A stretch of 43,429 nucleotides of DNA from assembly GCA_021464525.1 (NCBI GenBank), contig JADRCO010000208.1, forward strand, positions 1 to 43,429, written 5' to 3'. The position numbers and the translations under genes were made by a program. This DNA comes from Rhizophagus sp. LPA8_4_AMF (taxonomy: Eukaryota > Glomeromycota > Glomeromycetes > Glomerales > Glomeraceae). Positions 11,379-21,934 of the stretch are shown here, one piece after another (within the stretch, counting starts at the first letter, position 1; every line of letters begins with the position of its first letter). The notes beneath the pieces were generated by a model that saw only the letters and a list, made by a program, of their open reading frames with translations, was not told the DNA's origin and did no database searches.

Positions 11379-12268
11379 TTAATCAATTCTGTTGAAAGAA
11401 CGTCCACCTTTATGCACTTCATTCAACTTCGGATTGTTCTTTGCCAAAATATCTTTACCCATCTTGGCGAAATCAAAATCGCAATCGTGCTTATCGGGTA
11501 CTTTATGGGTGTCACAAAAAACATACTCTAAAGAGATCAAAAATAAAGGTTTAAAAATAAAGAATTAATTCGCAAAAATTTATAAATTAAATTCTTATAA
11601 CAATCATAAAGTGATATTAACCGCATCGACACTTATTAATAGTTTGCTTAGCTAAAGGGATTTTAGCCCGACACATGAAACAACGAGCTTTGTTAGATTG
11701 AACCGGTCGTGTATGTTGACTTGGTTGATCTTCAGTAGGAATCGGAGGACTGGATTGAGGTAAGACTTGCTCAGAAGTAGGTGTAGCAAGGGATTCTTGG
11801 AGTTCTTCTGTAGCAATAGTTGTAGTTGTGGATGAGGGTGTGGATGTAAGAGGCTGATTTGTTGAAGCGGAAGAGGGCATGGCAGGTTCTATGGGCTTCT
11901 CAGCTTTTAGAGATAATTGATACAATAAGTTATTTATTATACAGTAAATAAAACGTTCATTTTATGCAACAATCCATACCACTTTGTCCATTCTTTGCAT
12001 TGCATTCCTTAAAGCATTTGGAACACATGTGGTTGTAAATGGGGTTGCTAATTTTACAGAGGTTGATTTAGTATAATAGTATACATATAATAAATTAATG
12101 AACGAAAGTATTTATATTCTAGATGTTTTTTCTTGTTAAAACAAGAAAAAACATATTTCTTTAGTTTAAACTTCTTAATAGATATAATATAAGTTCTGCG
12201 TCTGCTTACCCATAAAATCCACAACCATTAATACAAAACTCCGTCTTGTTAGATGTGTTGTCCTCCAT
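11379..12268 (-). CDS. A20/AN1 zinc-finger protein (ZFAND5/6-like, SAP family)
   Basis: Exons 12210-12268, 11980-12047, 11622-11903 and 11379-11527 give 185 aa. The N-terminal A20 finger is CINGC...CSKCFKEC, split by introns 1 and 2. A Ser/Thr/Pro-rich linker of about 80 residues follows. The C-terminal AN1 finger has all expected zinc ligands: RCFMCRAKI, CRCEYVFC, THKVPDKHDCDFDF. The tail KNNPKLNEVHKGGRSFNRID is typical of this class. Such proteins bind ubiquitin through A20 and act in stress responses and proteasome-linked protein turnover (animal ZFAND5/6, plant SAPs). The substrate here is unknown. Intron 1 contains a perfect hairpin sequence (separate entry). Confidence 0.94.
12123..12154. 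repeat. Perfect 32-nt palindrome in intron 1 of the A20/AN1 gene
   Basis: Two 15-nt arms, ATGTTTTTTCTTGTT and its exact reverse complement, are separated by AA. In the transcript this would fold into a 15-bp hairpin inside the intron (12048-12209). It is longer and more perfect than the chance AT palindromes elsewhere in the window. Confidence 0.85.
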
Positions 12269-12600
12269 TTTAAGCTTTATTTGCGGCAAAGGCTATGGTA
12301 AAATTAGAGATGATGGAGATCTCTGGGTTGTATATTGTAATTTTCTTTAATTAAAAGAGACAGCCCAATTCTACGGAGATGACAAATAACGAAGTTTAGT
12401 CAAACTAAAAAAATATTGGTGTATTTTATGAACTTTAGAAAAATTCATTAACTTTTTATATGTTTATATAATTTTCAATCAATAAATAGATTGTCATAAA
12501 TTATTGAACTTCCTAAAATAAGCACCACGTGAAATAAGGATATAATTTATATAATTTTTTATTATAAATTAATTTAAAAAAATCTACCATCCAAATACAA
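12269..12600. other. Intergenic, ABP1 3' end to A20/AN1 promoter
   Basis: AT-rich spacer between two minus-strand genes. It holds the ABP1 polyadenylation region and the promoter of the zinc-finger gene. No further gene is seen. Confidence 0.45.
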
Positions 12601-15083
12601 TTATGAATTCTGTAATTTTACATAATTAGCTAAAAATAAACAAATTAAAATATAAATAAAATTTGCTTAATTTTGATAAAATTTATATAGCATATAATTT
12701 AATTTTTACCTGGGAATAAACCGATTGTCCCGTCAGGAGCTTTGCCTTGCCACCATTCATCTGATACAAATTCAATGTCTTTGATAATATCTCCATCCGA
12801 AAATGAGATTTCATTTTCTTCACTTGCAGAATAATCGTATAATGCTATTGCCTTGGCAGTGTGTTGTTCTTGTACCGAATCAACTGTTTGTTGTTGTTCA
12901 TCTTCAACTTCTTCAAATTGTTCAGACACATTCACAATAATTTCGACATAGTTTGCTGTATGTTTGAAGAGGTTTATTTTGATGCATTTTAGGGAAAAAA
13001 AGTTTTATTTATCTATATAAATCATTTACCTGGAAAAAGCCCAGACCTGGATCCATCCGCACTCACACCCTGCCACCATCCTTCATCTATTTGGATAATC
13101 TCTCTAATAATTTCACCTTCTATTAGCGACATTTCATTGTCTTCACCTAAAATTTTTTTTAAAAAAATCTGGTTAAAAAAAGGTTCATTTTATGAAGTGA
13201 AAATAAATTATGTTTACTTACTAGCATCATAAGAATATTGAACAATTGCTGTTATACTATCAGCTGATTCAGCAGAAACTGCGGTGGTCTAAATTTATTA
13301 AATAATAATTTTTAAATAATTCATTAAACATAAATGAGTACGATTTAATTAAATGAATGTAATAATACCTGAGCCAATTGTTGTTCTTGCTCGAGTTGAA
13401 GACGTGCAGATTCTTGCTGGTGAGGATTTTGAAAATTGAAAAATATTAAAAAATTTCTTAATCATTTTTTAGGATTTGCTAATTTATTAATTTATTAATA
13501 ACAAACCTCTTGTTCGCGTTCAAATTCTAGTCTCTGTCTTTCTTCTTCTTCTCGTTCCCGTTTCTCTCTTTCTTCTTTCTCCTTACGAGCCTTCTCCTGA
13601 TCTTCTTTAGCTTTTCTTGATCTTTCTTCTTCTATTTCGCGTTGTCTTTGTAATTCTCTCTCATGTTTGATTCTGTCTTGTTCTTCACGTTCTGCTTGTT
13701 CTCTACGAGCAGCTTCTTCTTGGCGTTCTGCTTCCAATTGCTCAGCTTCTAAGCGTTTCTTCTCTTCACGTTCTGCTTCCAATTGCTCAGCTTCTAAGCG
13801 TTCTTTCTCTTCACGTTCTATTCTTTCACGTTCTTTTTCTTCACGTTCTATTCTTTCGAGTTCATTCTTTTCACGTTCTTTCTCTTCGCGTTCTATTCTT
13901 TCGCGTTCCTTCTCAGCACGATCGCGTTCTCTAAGTGCTTTTAATTCTGCCGGAGATGATCCAGATGGTAATGGTTCCTCGGCGGGGGTTGTCCACGTTG
14001 ATCGTGTACCAAGCGGTTTTGGTTTTGGAAGTTGAACGGGTTGATATACCGAACTCTTTATGAACATTAATTAATTAATATCCTTATAATACTTAATAAG
14101 CTAAGACTTTTTTCTTTTTACACGTACAACAGGCTTAATTTCTTCACGAGGAGCTTGTCGTTGTAACGCAGTAATATCTGGAATTTTTACTGGTTTATAT
14201 ACAGAATGCTAGATATTTAAAAAATATATATTAGAAACATATATTTGAAATATTCTAAGTAATGTAAATAATAACTACTAAAACAATAACATACAACAGG
14301 TAAAATTGGATCCTCCCTTCTCGATTTTTCCTTATTAGTATTAATTGAATATTTAGAACCACCGCTTTCGTTAATACGTTTCATTATATATTTTGGATCA
14401 ACATCATCCTAAGATAAAAAATGTAAGTATATATGAAATTCTTTCATATTATAAGCATAATAGCGTAGGAAAACTTACTTCTGATCTGGCATTAATTTGG
14501 AGATGATAACCCTACATAGATTCCATTATTTGGAATTTTTTTTTTTTTTAATAAAAAAAAAATTTTTCATTTAGACAAATGAAAAAATTTCACTAACCCT
14601 TAGGAACTTTGAAACTTCGTTAAAATGTGAATTGAACAATCCTTTTTTGATTTCCGGTACCCCTTCACCACACTGATTTAAATAAGATCGAGAGGAAATA
14701 TATTGAATTAAGAATCAATGAAAAAAAAAGTATAAACAATTAATGTAGAAAACACATTACCCAACCGATAAGAACAAACTTCGGTAATTCAGTATTTGGA
14801 TCTATCACCCTGACAAAGGCATATTGAATTTTCCCGTCGTTAAATTCTTCCACCAATTCTTCAAGTCCTCCGGCTATGAAGTCGTTGTCGTAATGTTAAA
14901 GACTAAGAAATTGATTAAAGTAACAAAGGTGTTCTTACCTCCTTTTTCTAAAACTTTCAAATCATTGTTTCCCTTATCATAACCATAAATCACCCAGCTT
15001 GTTTCTTTATCGCCATTAAGAACAGATTGATAAGTTGATGAAAGTGCTTTAGAATGAGTGTTGAAATTCACAGAAAGACTCAT
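12601..15083 (-). CDS. ABP1: Actin-binding protein Abp1 / drebrin-like, with two SH3 domains
   Basis: Links cortical actin patches to the endocytic machinery. Twelve exons: 14939-15083, 14761-14873, 14598-14672, 14479-14511, 14295-14408, 14128-14208, 13507-14055, 13369-13416, 13222-13288, 13030-13146, 12710-12955 and 12601-12629, giving 538 aa. Residues 1-130 form an ADF-H (cofilin-like) domain, with [30 protein letters not shown] and KSRRED. The middle has two SVYxPV motifs, then about 150 residues of Glu/Arg-rich repeats predicted to be helical. Two SH3 domains follow, each with ALYDY-like, WWQG and GLFPANYV elements (about 396-455 and 480-537). The last exon (ANYVKLQNS) is easily missed: without it the second SH3 would end at LFPG. 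The start is the Met of MSLSVNF. Yeast Abp1 has one SH3; two resemble some other fungal Abp1 proteins. Confidence 0.95.
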
Positions 15084-15276
15084 TATGACCAACGAAACTA
15101 AGTACGAGTATTCAAATTTACGCTAAATTTGTTGGTATTCCATAACTTCCTGAAATTGAAATGATAATCAGAATGTATTACTTAAACCCGAAAGCTTGAT
15201 GAAAACTGTCTTACTATTTTTGTATAATATGCAATTTAAAATAATTTATTATATGTATTGAAGATCTTTTTTTCTT
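15084..15276. promoter_or_regulatory. Short divergent promoter region, ABP1 / F-box gene
   Basis: Only 193 bp separate the two start codons, so both promoters must lie here or overlap. A TATA-like AT-rich stretch (ATTTATTATATGTATTG) lies just upstream of the F-box gene start. Confidence 0.4.
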
Positions 15277-16662
15277 ATGGCCCTCTTACCGCCCGAATTA
15301 TGGAAAGAGATCGTAGATTTCTTTTCCGATTACCGAAGCCTACGTTCCTTATTATTGGTCAATAAAACTTTTAGCTCTTTTGCTGTTCGTAAACTCTATG
15401 ATAAAATTATTATCGGGCCTCATATAGATTTTAACAAACTCGCAGACTCGATCTCGATTAGTAGTAATGATAATGGTAAACAAATAGCATATTACAATTA
15501 TGCTTCCTTAATTCGTACAATTTCAATTACTTCTTGTGATCGAGAAAGTGAATTCCCTTGGTTTCGTTTGCCATCAGTTTTAACACAATGTTTTAACGCA
15601 AATGGAATTTTAATTAGTCCCAGAGAACAATATGCAGAGTCACAAGTCATTGCAGTTATGGAAGTCGTTAAATCTACAACTTTAGTTACAAAATATTTAG
15701 CTAAAGCGGTAGAAATTCTTTCTTCTAGAAAAGTTCGTAAATTATGTTTAAGATCTCTACGATTTTTGGGAGAATTCCAAAGACATGGGAGTTATTTCTC
15801 TTCAGCTTTGAGTCTTTTATGTGATTTAGAAAGTTTAGAACTTTGGCATGAAAGTGGTAGACCATTAGGAGAAGTTGGTAAAAAATGTATAGTTAAGTTA
15901 ATTGAAAACAATGATTTAAAAGAACTTAATTTAGATTATTATGTCGTTGATGATTTAGAGTTTGAAAATCTTGTATCAATTTTTGTTAATTTACCAAATT
16001 TATATTCATTAACTTGGTGGGGTACTAAATTTAACAAAGAAGAAGAAGAATATCTTTATCAAGTTATTTTTCAACAATGTAAAAATTTAAAAAAATTAAT
16101 TATTGAGGTATCCAGTTTTCATGAAGGAGAGGACTTTCTTATTCTTTCTAAACATTGTAAAGGTTTAGAAGAATTAATAACTTGGCATGATATTGATGGA
16201 GGTGCTTTACCTCTTTCTACATTAATGAATTTAATTGTCATGAATAAGTCTACTTTAAACCGAATCGACGCTTGGGTCTCTCTTGCTGGCCCCCCATCTT
16301 CACGCCGTTCCGTAGTTAATATTTTTGATGATACTGATTCCGGCTCTGAATTAGATAACGATGCTTCATCAAGTGATTTACTATCAGAACGTAATCAATT
16401 TGAATTTTATCATCCAGCAAATACTAATTCATATTCAGAATGGGTAGAATCATTATTTAATACATTTTTGCCTACAAATCGAGCTTGGAATGACAATTAT
16501 GATATTTCGGTATCTCATCCAAATCTTTCTAGAATGTTAGCAACTTATAGACAAGGTATTGAGAATAATTGGCAAATTTTAGTGGAAGAACATCTGGGAA
16601 AGCCGATTAAAGATATATGTTATAATTTAGAAGAGTTAAAACTTTTTTTGACTTTTTGGTAA
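15277..16662 (+). CDS. F-box / leucine-rich-repeat protein
   Basis: Single-exon gene of 461 aa. The N-terminal F-box is clear (LPPELWKEIVDFFSDYRSLRSLLLVNKTF), which would bind Skp1 in an SCF ubiquitin ligase. The rest carries degenerate leucine-rich repeats (LESLELWHES, LKELNLDYY, LPNLYSLTWW, CKNLKKLIIE, CKGLEELITW) that would choose substrates. An acidic, Ser-rich loop (FDDTDSGSELDNDASSSD) interrupts the C-terminal half. Every other complete gene here has introns; this one has none. Large intronless F-box families are known in Glomeromycotina. The substrate is unknown. Confidence 0.9.
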   Translation: MALLPPELWKEIVDFFSDYRSLRSLLLVNKTFSSFAVRKLYDKIIIGPHIDFNKLADSISISSNDNGKQIAYYNYASLIRTISITSCDRESEFPWFRLPSVLTQCFNANGILISPREQYAESQVIAVMEVVKSTTLVTKYLAKAVEILSSRKVRKLCLRSLRFLGEFQRHGSYFSSALSLLCDLESLELWHESGRPLGEVGKKCIVKLIENNDLKELNLDYYVVDDLEFENLVSIFVNLPNLYSLTWWGTKFNKEEEEYLYQVIFQQCKNLKKLIIEVSSFHEGEDFLILSKHCKGLEELITWHDIDGGALPLSTLMNLIVMNKSTLNRIDAWVSLAGPPSSRRSVVNIFDDTDSGSELDNDASSSDLLSERNQFEFYHPANTNSYSEWVESLFNTFLPTNRAWNDNYDISVSHPNLSRMLATYRQGIENNWQILVEEHLGKPIKDICYNLEELKLFLTFW

Positions 16663-17109
16663 AATAGTTTAATTTAATTAAGTAATTAATTTACTCTGAA
16701 TGATTTTATTCATCTTATATTTATTCATTGCATAATCAATTTTTGTTAATAGAACATTCGGTAAATTTTTTTTAGACTCATTAAGTGATTCATCTGCATG
16801 TTAATAAATGACGTTATTTTAAAGAACATTTAAGTGTACTTGTATTAAATGACTTTAAAGAAAGAATTGTTGGTAGATACCAATGTTTTTCTGTTTATAA
16901 TAAGGATAATTAAATCGAACTATATAAATAGTGTAAATGGGGAATAAGTGCTGAATAACAAAGGAGAGTAGAAATAAAAAGTATTTATATAATCAATAAT
17001 AAAATTATTAATAAACAGTACTCAATTTTTAGAGCAAGATAATTTAATATATAATATATACAATAAAAATTGCATTTCGTTCACATTATTTTAAAATATA
17101 ATAACACGT
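16663..17109. other. Convergent intergenic region
   Basis: Spacer between the stops of the F-box gene and the kinase gene. It is AT-rich, with AATAAA-like signals for the minus-strand gene near 17060. Nothing else is seen. Confidence 0.45.
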
Positions 17110-19847
17110 TTAAGGATTAACTTCATCATATCTTTGAAACACTGCATGCATGAATGTCTCACTTATTCCCGGATTTTCCCTTTCAGCGTCCTCAAAAGCT
17201 TTTTTCAAGGCATCCAAAGTGAATTGAGCCTTTTGGGTGGGAGCTTTTTTACGCAACTGTCCAAATTATAAAAAAAGAAATGTTTAATAGAAATATATAA
17301 CCTTATTTATAAAATTTGTTGCATGCGTACCTTATCGATCGATGGTACAACTACTTTTTTGAAAACATCTGGACCTGATACTGGATGACCATAGAGTTCT
17401 ACGCATTCATTATCTACATGTTTGATCGTATCGTAACCAGAATCATTTTCTTTCATAGCCTTAAATTAATACCATTAAAAGTTATTATTAATATGAATAT
17501 AAATTGAAATCAACGACCAAACTCAATTACCTTTGCTTGTTTTCCTTTTGATGGTCCAATTGTAGCAGAATCTTTTAAATCATCATCATCATCTGAATAA
17601 TTTGGTGATCTTGTTTTGGATTGTTTAATAGTTCCGAATTCCCAATTTTCCTCGTCATAATCATCGACACTAAAGTCAGTAAAAAGATTCAAGTATAATA
17701 AATAAAATAGATCGGGTATGGAGATTTTAAAAGCAATTTTAAAAATAAATACCCATTCTCTGAATTATCTGATTCCTCGGAATCTATCTGACATCCTCCT
17801 TCAGCCAACCATCTTTCATGTCGTTCGGTTAACTCTGTTAAATAGGAGGTTTTCTTCGCACTACGAATAAACCTATGTTTAAGTAATTCTTTTGCCGTAG
17901 GTCTCTAAATATTTACTCGTAAATTTAATATTTCATTTGATAACTATTAAACTTGTAGAAGACTTATAATGAAATTGTATTTACGTTATTAGGATCTTTA
18001 TCTAAACATAATGCGATAAATTCCTTGAATGCTTTAGAATAGTAACCTTCCAATGTTGGAGGTGGATTTTTAGGAATAAGGAAAAGTACTTTCATTGGAT
18101 GAAGATCTGCATAAGGCGGTTCACCCTTGGCAAGTTCGATGGCGGTTATACCCAACGACCAGATATCTGCCTAAAAAATCGGCATATTTGTTACAAACAG
18201 CTAAGATATATTAACAAAGAGTTTGAACCCTTTTTTTATTTACCTTGAAGTCATATCCTGATTGCTTAATAACCTCAGGTGCCATCCAAAACTAAAGTAA
18301 AATATCAGATCAATCAAAGTTAATCTACCAATTTATTATTATGTTTATATGAAAAGCGGAAAAATGATTTCGTAACACACTTACCGGCGTCCCAACAAAA
18401 GTATTTTTCTTTGTTATAGTTGCTGTAAGCTATATGAATGAATTTAAATGTTTACCCAGTCCTACAAAAGGAATCTAACAAATAACAAATTAGAGGCTTT
18501 ATGTATAGATTTTGTCTACCTGTCCCGAAACTCCAAAATCGGCCAACTTCACTGCGGATCGAATAATGCAAAATTTAGTACAAATAGATATTGCGATTTA
18601 TATAAATTTAAATCACTTTTACGTACCATCACCAGTCGAACTTAAAAGAATATTCGCCGCTGTAGTAAATGATTCAACTTTCAGTTCTGACTCAAAGAAA
18701 AAATTCTTTGTAACAAATATTCAATAAAGATTGTTTAACGAACCTTTGACGTCTATTTTTAATACGAATTTATAGTTATATACGATGATATAATGTTTTA
18801 TATGAAAAATTAAAATAACTAAGGTACAAACCTCTGTGTAATTTATTTTCGTTATGAAGATAATCTAATCCTTTCAGTAGTTCTCTTAATATAATCGCTA
18901 TGTACTCTTCTTTGATGACTCCTGGCTTCATCTATATTCAAAGGTAAATCAATATATGTTTTAAAGAAATGAAAATTTAAAAAAATAACCCTTACTAAAT
19001 CTGAACAAGAACCGCCAGAACAATATTCCATTACAATCCATAAATGAGTTCCTTTAAGATAAGAACCAAAATATCTTTACAATACATTTTTTAATTGTAA
19101 AATTTTAATTTTGTACTTCAACATGTATAATTTGCAGCAGAGCTCAATAATGTTTTTGAAGTTACCTTGTAACATACTGTGAATCCAATTGTGAGAGGAT
19201 TGAAATTTCTTGTTGAATATCTTCAATTTCATCCTCGGCATTTTCAAGATCAATAATTTTAATAGCTACTGGAGTTTTCGTCTTTTTATCAAAACTAAGT
19301 GATTGTTATAAACAATATTATTTAATAAACGTCACACTATTATTTGCTATATATATTATTCATCTCAACATCGCACATCTAACAGTCTGCTTAAATACTT
19401 TAATTATTCTCGAATTATATTATTATACTTTCTTCATTAAGCTAATATTCAATTCTTTTTTTTTTTCTTACTATTTGAAGATACTTATAAAGAAATAATT
19501 ATCTACTCACCCTTTGAATACTTCACCAAAAGATCCTTTACCTAATTATCATGGAATTTTGTTTAAAAATGTTAATGATGACCAATGAATTGAAATCAAT
19601 CAATCCTAAGCTCTCCTCCTCCTATTCTAACAAGCCATTAATCATTTCCTATTATGTGATATGTTCATTACATAATTTCAAATAATATAGCTCTTGCCTA
19701 TTCTATCTTGTTTGACATAAAATTCTTCTGGATCGGCCTGGGTAGAGGAACTCTATTTTGAACAAACGAATAAATTGAAAATAATGAATCGCCTTTCAAT
19801 AGTTTTGTAATGAAACATCTAGTTTATTATACAAAGCACATTACCAT
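17110..19847 (-). CDS. GCK-III (MST3/STK25/Sid1-like) Ste20-family protein kinase
   Basis: Serine/threonine kinase of germinal-centre kinase class III. These act with Mo25/CCM-type scaffolds in polarity, septation and Golgi or hyphal signalling. Sixteen exons give 438 aa: 19845-19847, 19698-19752, 19511-19541, 19166-19294, 18996-19074, 18832-18931, 18744-18752, 18627-18659, 18520-18551, 18385-18429, 18244-18291, 17985-18170, 17753-17904, 17531-17669, 17331-17459 and 17110-17256. Kinase features are the glycine loop [15 protein letters not shown] (Lys42), [23 protein letters not shown] (Asp133), DFG (Asp151), the activation segment TFVGTPFWMAPEV and [21 protein letters not shown], the last typical of GCK-III. 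The C-terminal regulatory part is acidic and ends in a helical region. Odd points are a start-codon-only exon, a 9-nt microexon and one GC-AG intron. All key catalytic residues are present. Confidence 0.95.
18744..18752 (-). other. 9-nt microexon in the kinase catalytic loop
   Basis: The exon ACGTCAAAG is flanked by an upstream intron ending AATAG (18753-18831) and a downstream intron starting GTTCGT (18660-18743). It supplies the last two bases of Asp133, then Val134, Lys135 and the first base of Ala136. Without it the catalytic HRDVKAAN motif cannot be assembled from the flanking exons. Confidence 0.88.
19542..19697 (-). other. GC-AG intron 2 of the GCK-III kinase
   Basis: On the minus strand the exon ends AGAATAG and the intron starts GCAAGAG and ends AATTAG. 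Splicing gives [14 protein letters not shown], the glycine-rich loop. No in-frame GT donor preserves VKQDRIG. Confidence 0.87.
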
Positions 19848-20274
19848 TGTTAATTATAATATAACCAAAGTAAAAAGTAAACAAAAATGTACGTAAAAAT
19901 TTTATTATCAAAAAGAAATTTTAAACAAATAAATTAAATAAATAATAAAAAAAAAATTAATAAATAAACGCGAAAAATGACCAAAAAAAAAAAAAAAATT
20001 TTAGGAGAAAAATAAAGTAAGTTAAACAGCTATTTATATGTTTATTTATAACGAAGAGAAAACCCAAAAAATTTCCCCTTTTCAACTGCAAAACACGTAA
20101 TCTTTTTCGTGATTAGAAAAGGGGTGTAATTGTAAAAATTGTAATATAAATTTAACTGCAAATTTTAAAGAATATTCGCACAAATTCTTTTTAAATCTAT
20201 TTATAGCTTTTTTTTAGTACATCCGACAATTCGGAATACGTTTTTTGTGATAAGATCCAAATATTTGGTAGATT
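19848..20274. promoter_or_regulatory. Divergent promoter region, kinase / MAK11
   Basis: Spacer of 427 bp between the two start codons, holding both promoters and probably the kinase 5' leader. Long A tracts occur at 19950-20000. A CGCGAAAA sequence near 19969 resembles a fungal SBF-type site, but one copy is weak evidence. Confidence 0.4.
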
Positions 20275-21934
20275 ATGGAATACTTTTTTACATCTCTTTC
20301 GAAAAATATGCCAAAGTCGAAGAAAACGCGCCTCTCGAACTCTATAACAAAACAAGAAAATAAATTAAAGAATAAAGAAAAAATTGATCAAAAAGCTGTT
20401 TCAAAACAACCTACAACCAAGTCTGACTTTAAACCTAATAACAAATTACGAATTAAGGAACAAACAAATGAACTTATTTCGTTAAACACAGAGGACAAAA
20501 TCATTGTTAAAGATTTTTTAATTATTGCAGGAAGCTATGAAAGGATTTTATATGGAATTGATGCTCATTGGATAAAATCTGGCGAAAGCTCTGATGATGT
20601 ATACATTTTATTTTTTCTTTTTAAATTTTTTCTTTTTGAATCGGATCAATTGAATTAATAAAAAATTTATTCTTGAAGGATGATTTTTCGTTAAAATTAG
20701 ATCCGATCTTTGTCTTTTCAGCTCATACTGGATGTATCAAAACAGTATCGGTGGGAGGCAAATTTTTAGCTTCAGGAAGTACTGACGAAGTTATAAAGTG
20801 AGTTTAAATACATCAATTTGAAAGTAATATTTGATTAGAGTAAAATAAGAATTACCATTTTTTACTATAAAAGGTTATACAATTTGAGAAAACGTAAGGA
20901 ACTTGGGTCCTTGTTACAACATGAAGGTTCTATAACAACTATTCAATTCTTTAATAAAACTCATATGATTAGCGGAAGCGAAGATGGTACGATATGTATT
21001 TGGAGGACCAAAGATTGGAAATGTTTAAAAACTTTAAAAGGTCACAAGGGACGTGTAAATTCTTTAGCGATTCATCCATCTGGCAAAATAGCTTTATCGG
21101 TATCTAATGATAAAACTGTTCGCTTATGGAATTTATTGGCTGGCCAAAAGGCCAGCGTAAACAAACTTGGAAGAGGTATTTATTAAAATAATTTTCTTCT
21201 TAGTGACCATTTTCTTATAATCTTGAATTATTTCATTAGAGGGTGAAATCATCTTATGGAATTCATCAGGCGAACAATATGCGATTTTAATGGCTCAAGA
21301 AATAGAAATATACAGCACTTCAGTAAGTTATCAAGTTATCTGTTAAATCAAAAATTTATTAAATTAAAAAATAAATAATGTTTGTTTATAACAAACTCTA
21401 ATTATTTATAATATAAATAAATAAAGGATGCTCAAATATTGCAGAGATTTCAAAGTGGCAATTCTCGTTTTCTTTGTATGCGATATTATGAACATGAGCA
21501 CCTGGGTGACCTGCTGATTGTAGGAAGCGAAGATAAGGCCATAAGAGTATATGAAGTTAAAAGTGGTAATTGTTTGATAACATTATTGGGACATAAAAAT
21601 AGGTAAATTAATATTGCATGAACAAAATCATGTTCAAAAGAATAAAGTACTAACCTTCATATATAGGATCAAGGACATATCAATTATTCAATCAATACCA
21701 CCAAATAATAGTGCGCCTTTTACATTATTATCATCCATCTCTTCTGATGGGGTCATTAACGTATGGAACCTTAATAAAGTGTTACCAAACAGTCACAAAG
21801 AAGGGGATAATCCGATTTTCAATTTACCGTTGGCAACATATGATACAAAAAGTAGGTTAACTTGTGTTGTATTATCTCAAAAATTTGATGCTCAAAATCT
21901 AGAAGAAAGAGCTAGTCAGCAAGATTTTGCATAA
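20275..21934 (+). CDS. MAK11: WD40 ribosome-biogenesis factor Mak11 / PAK1IP1
   Basis: Nucleolar WD40 protein needed for early 60S ribosomal subunit assembly; the animal orthologue PAK1IP1 also binds p21-activated kinase. Exons 20275-20598, 20679-20797, 20874-21175, 21240-21322, 21427-21602 and 21667-21934 give 423 aa. After a basic N-terminus, WD repeats run through IIAGSYERILYG, GKFLASGSTDEVIKLYN, MISGSEDGTICIWR, ALSVSNDKTVRLWN, EIILWNSSGEQY, LIVGSEDKAIRVYE and SSISSDGVINVWN. The blade LAGQKASVNKLGR...EIILW, with few WD dipeptides, is typical of Mak11/PAK1IP1. An in-frame ATG at 20308 (MPKSKKTRL) is an equally good start and would put a basic nuclear-localisation stretch at the N-terminus. 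Confidence 0.92.

Noticed and set aside
12699-12709. ABP1 stop codon right after LFPGKN
   Set aside because: The SH3 domain would be cut short. A donor at GTAAAA and an acceptor TTTTTAG at about 12630 add ANYVKLQNS, the normal SH3 ending.
13667-14035. 122-residue Ser/Arg-rich open frame on the plus strand
   Set aside because: It is the antisense of the Glu/Arg repeat tract of ABP1 and exists only because of that biased composition.
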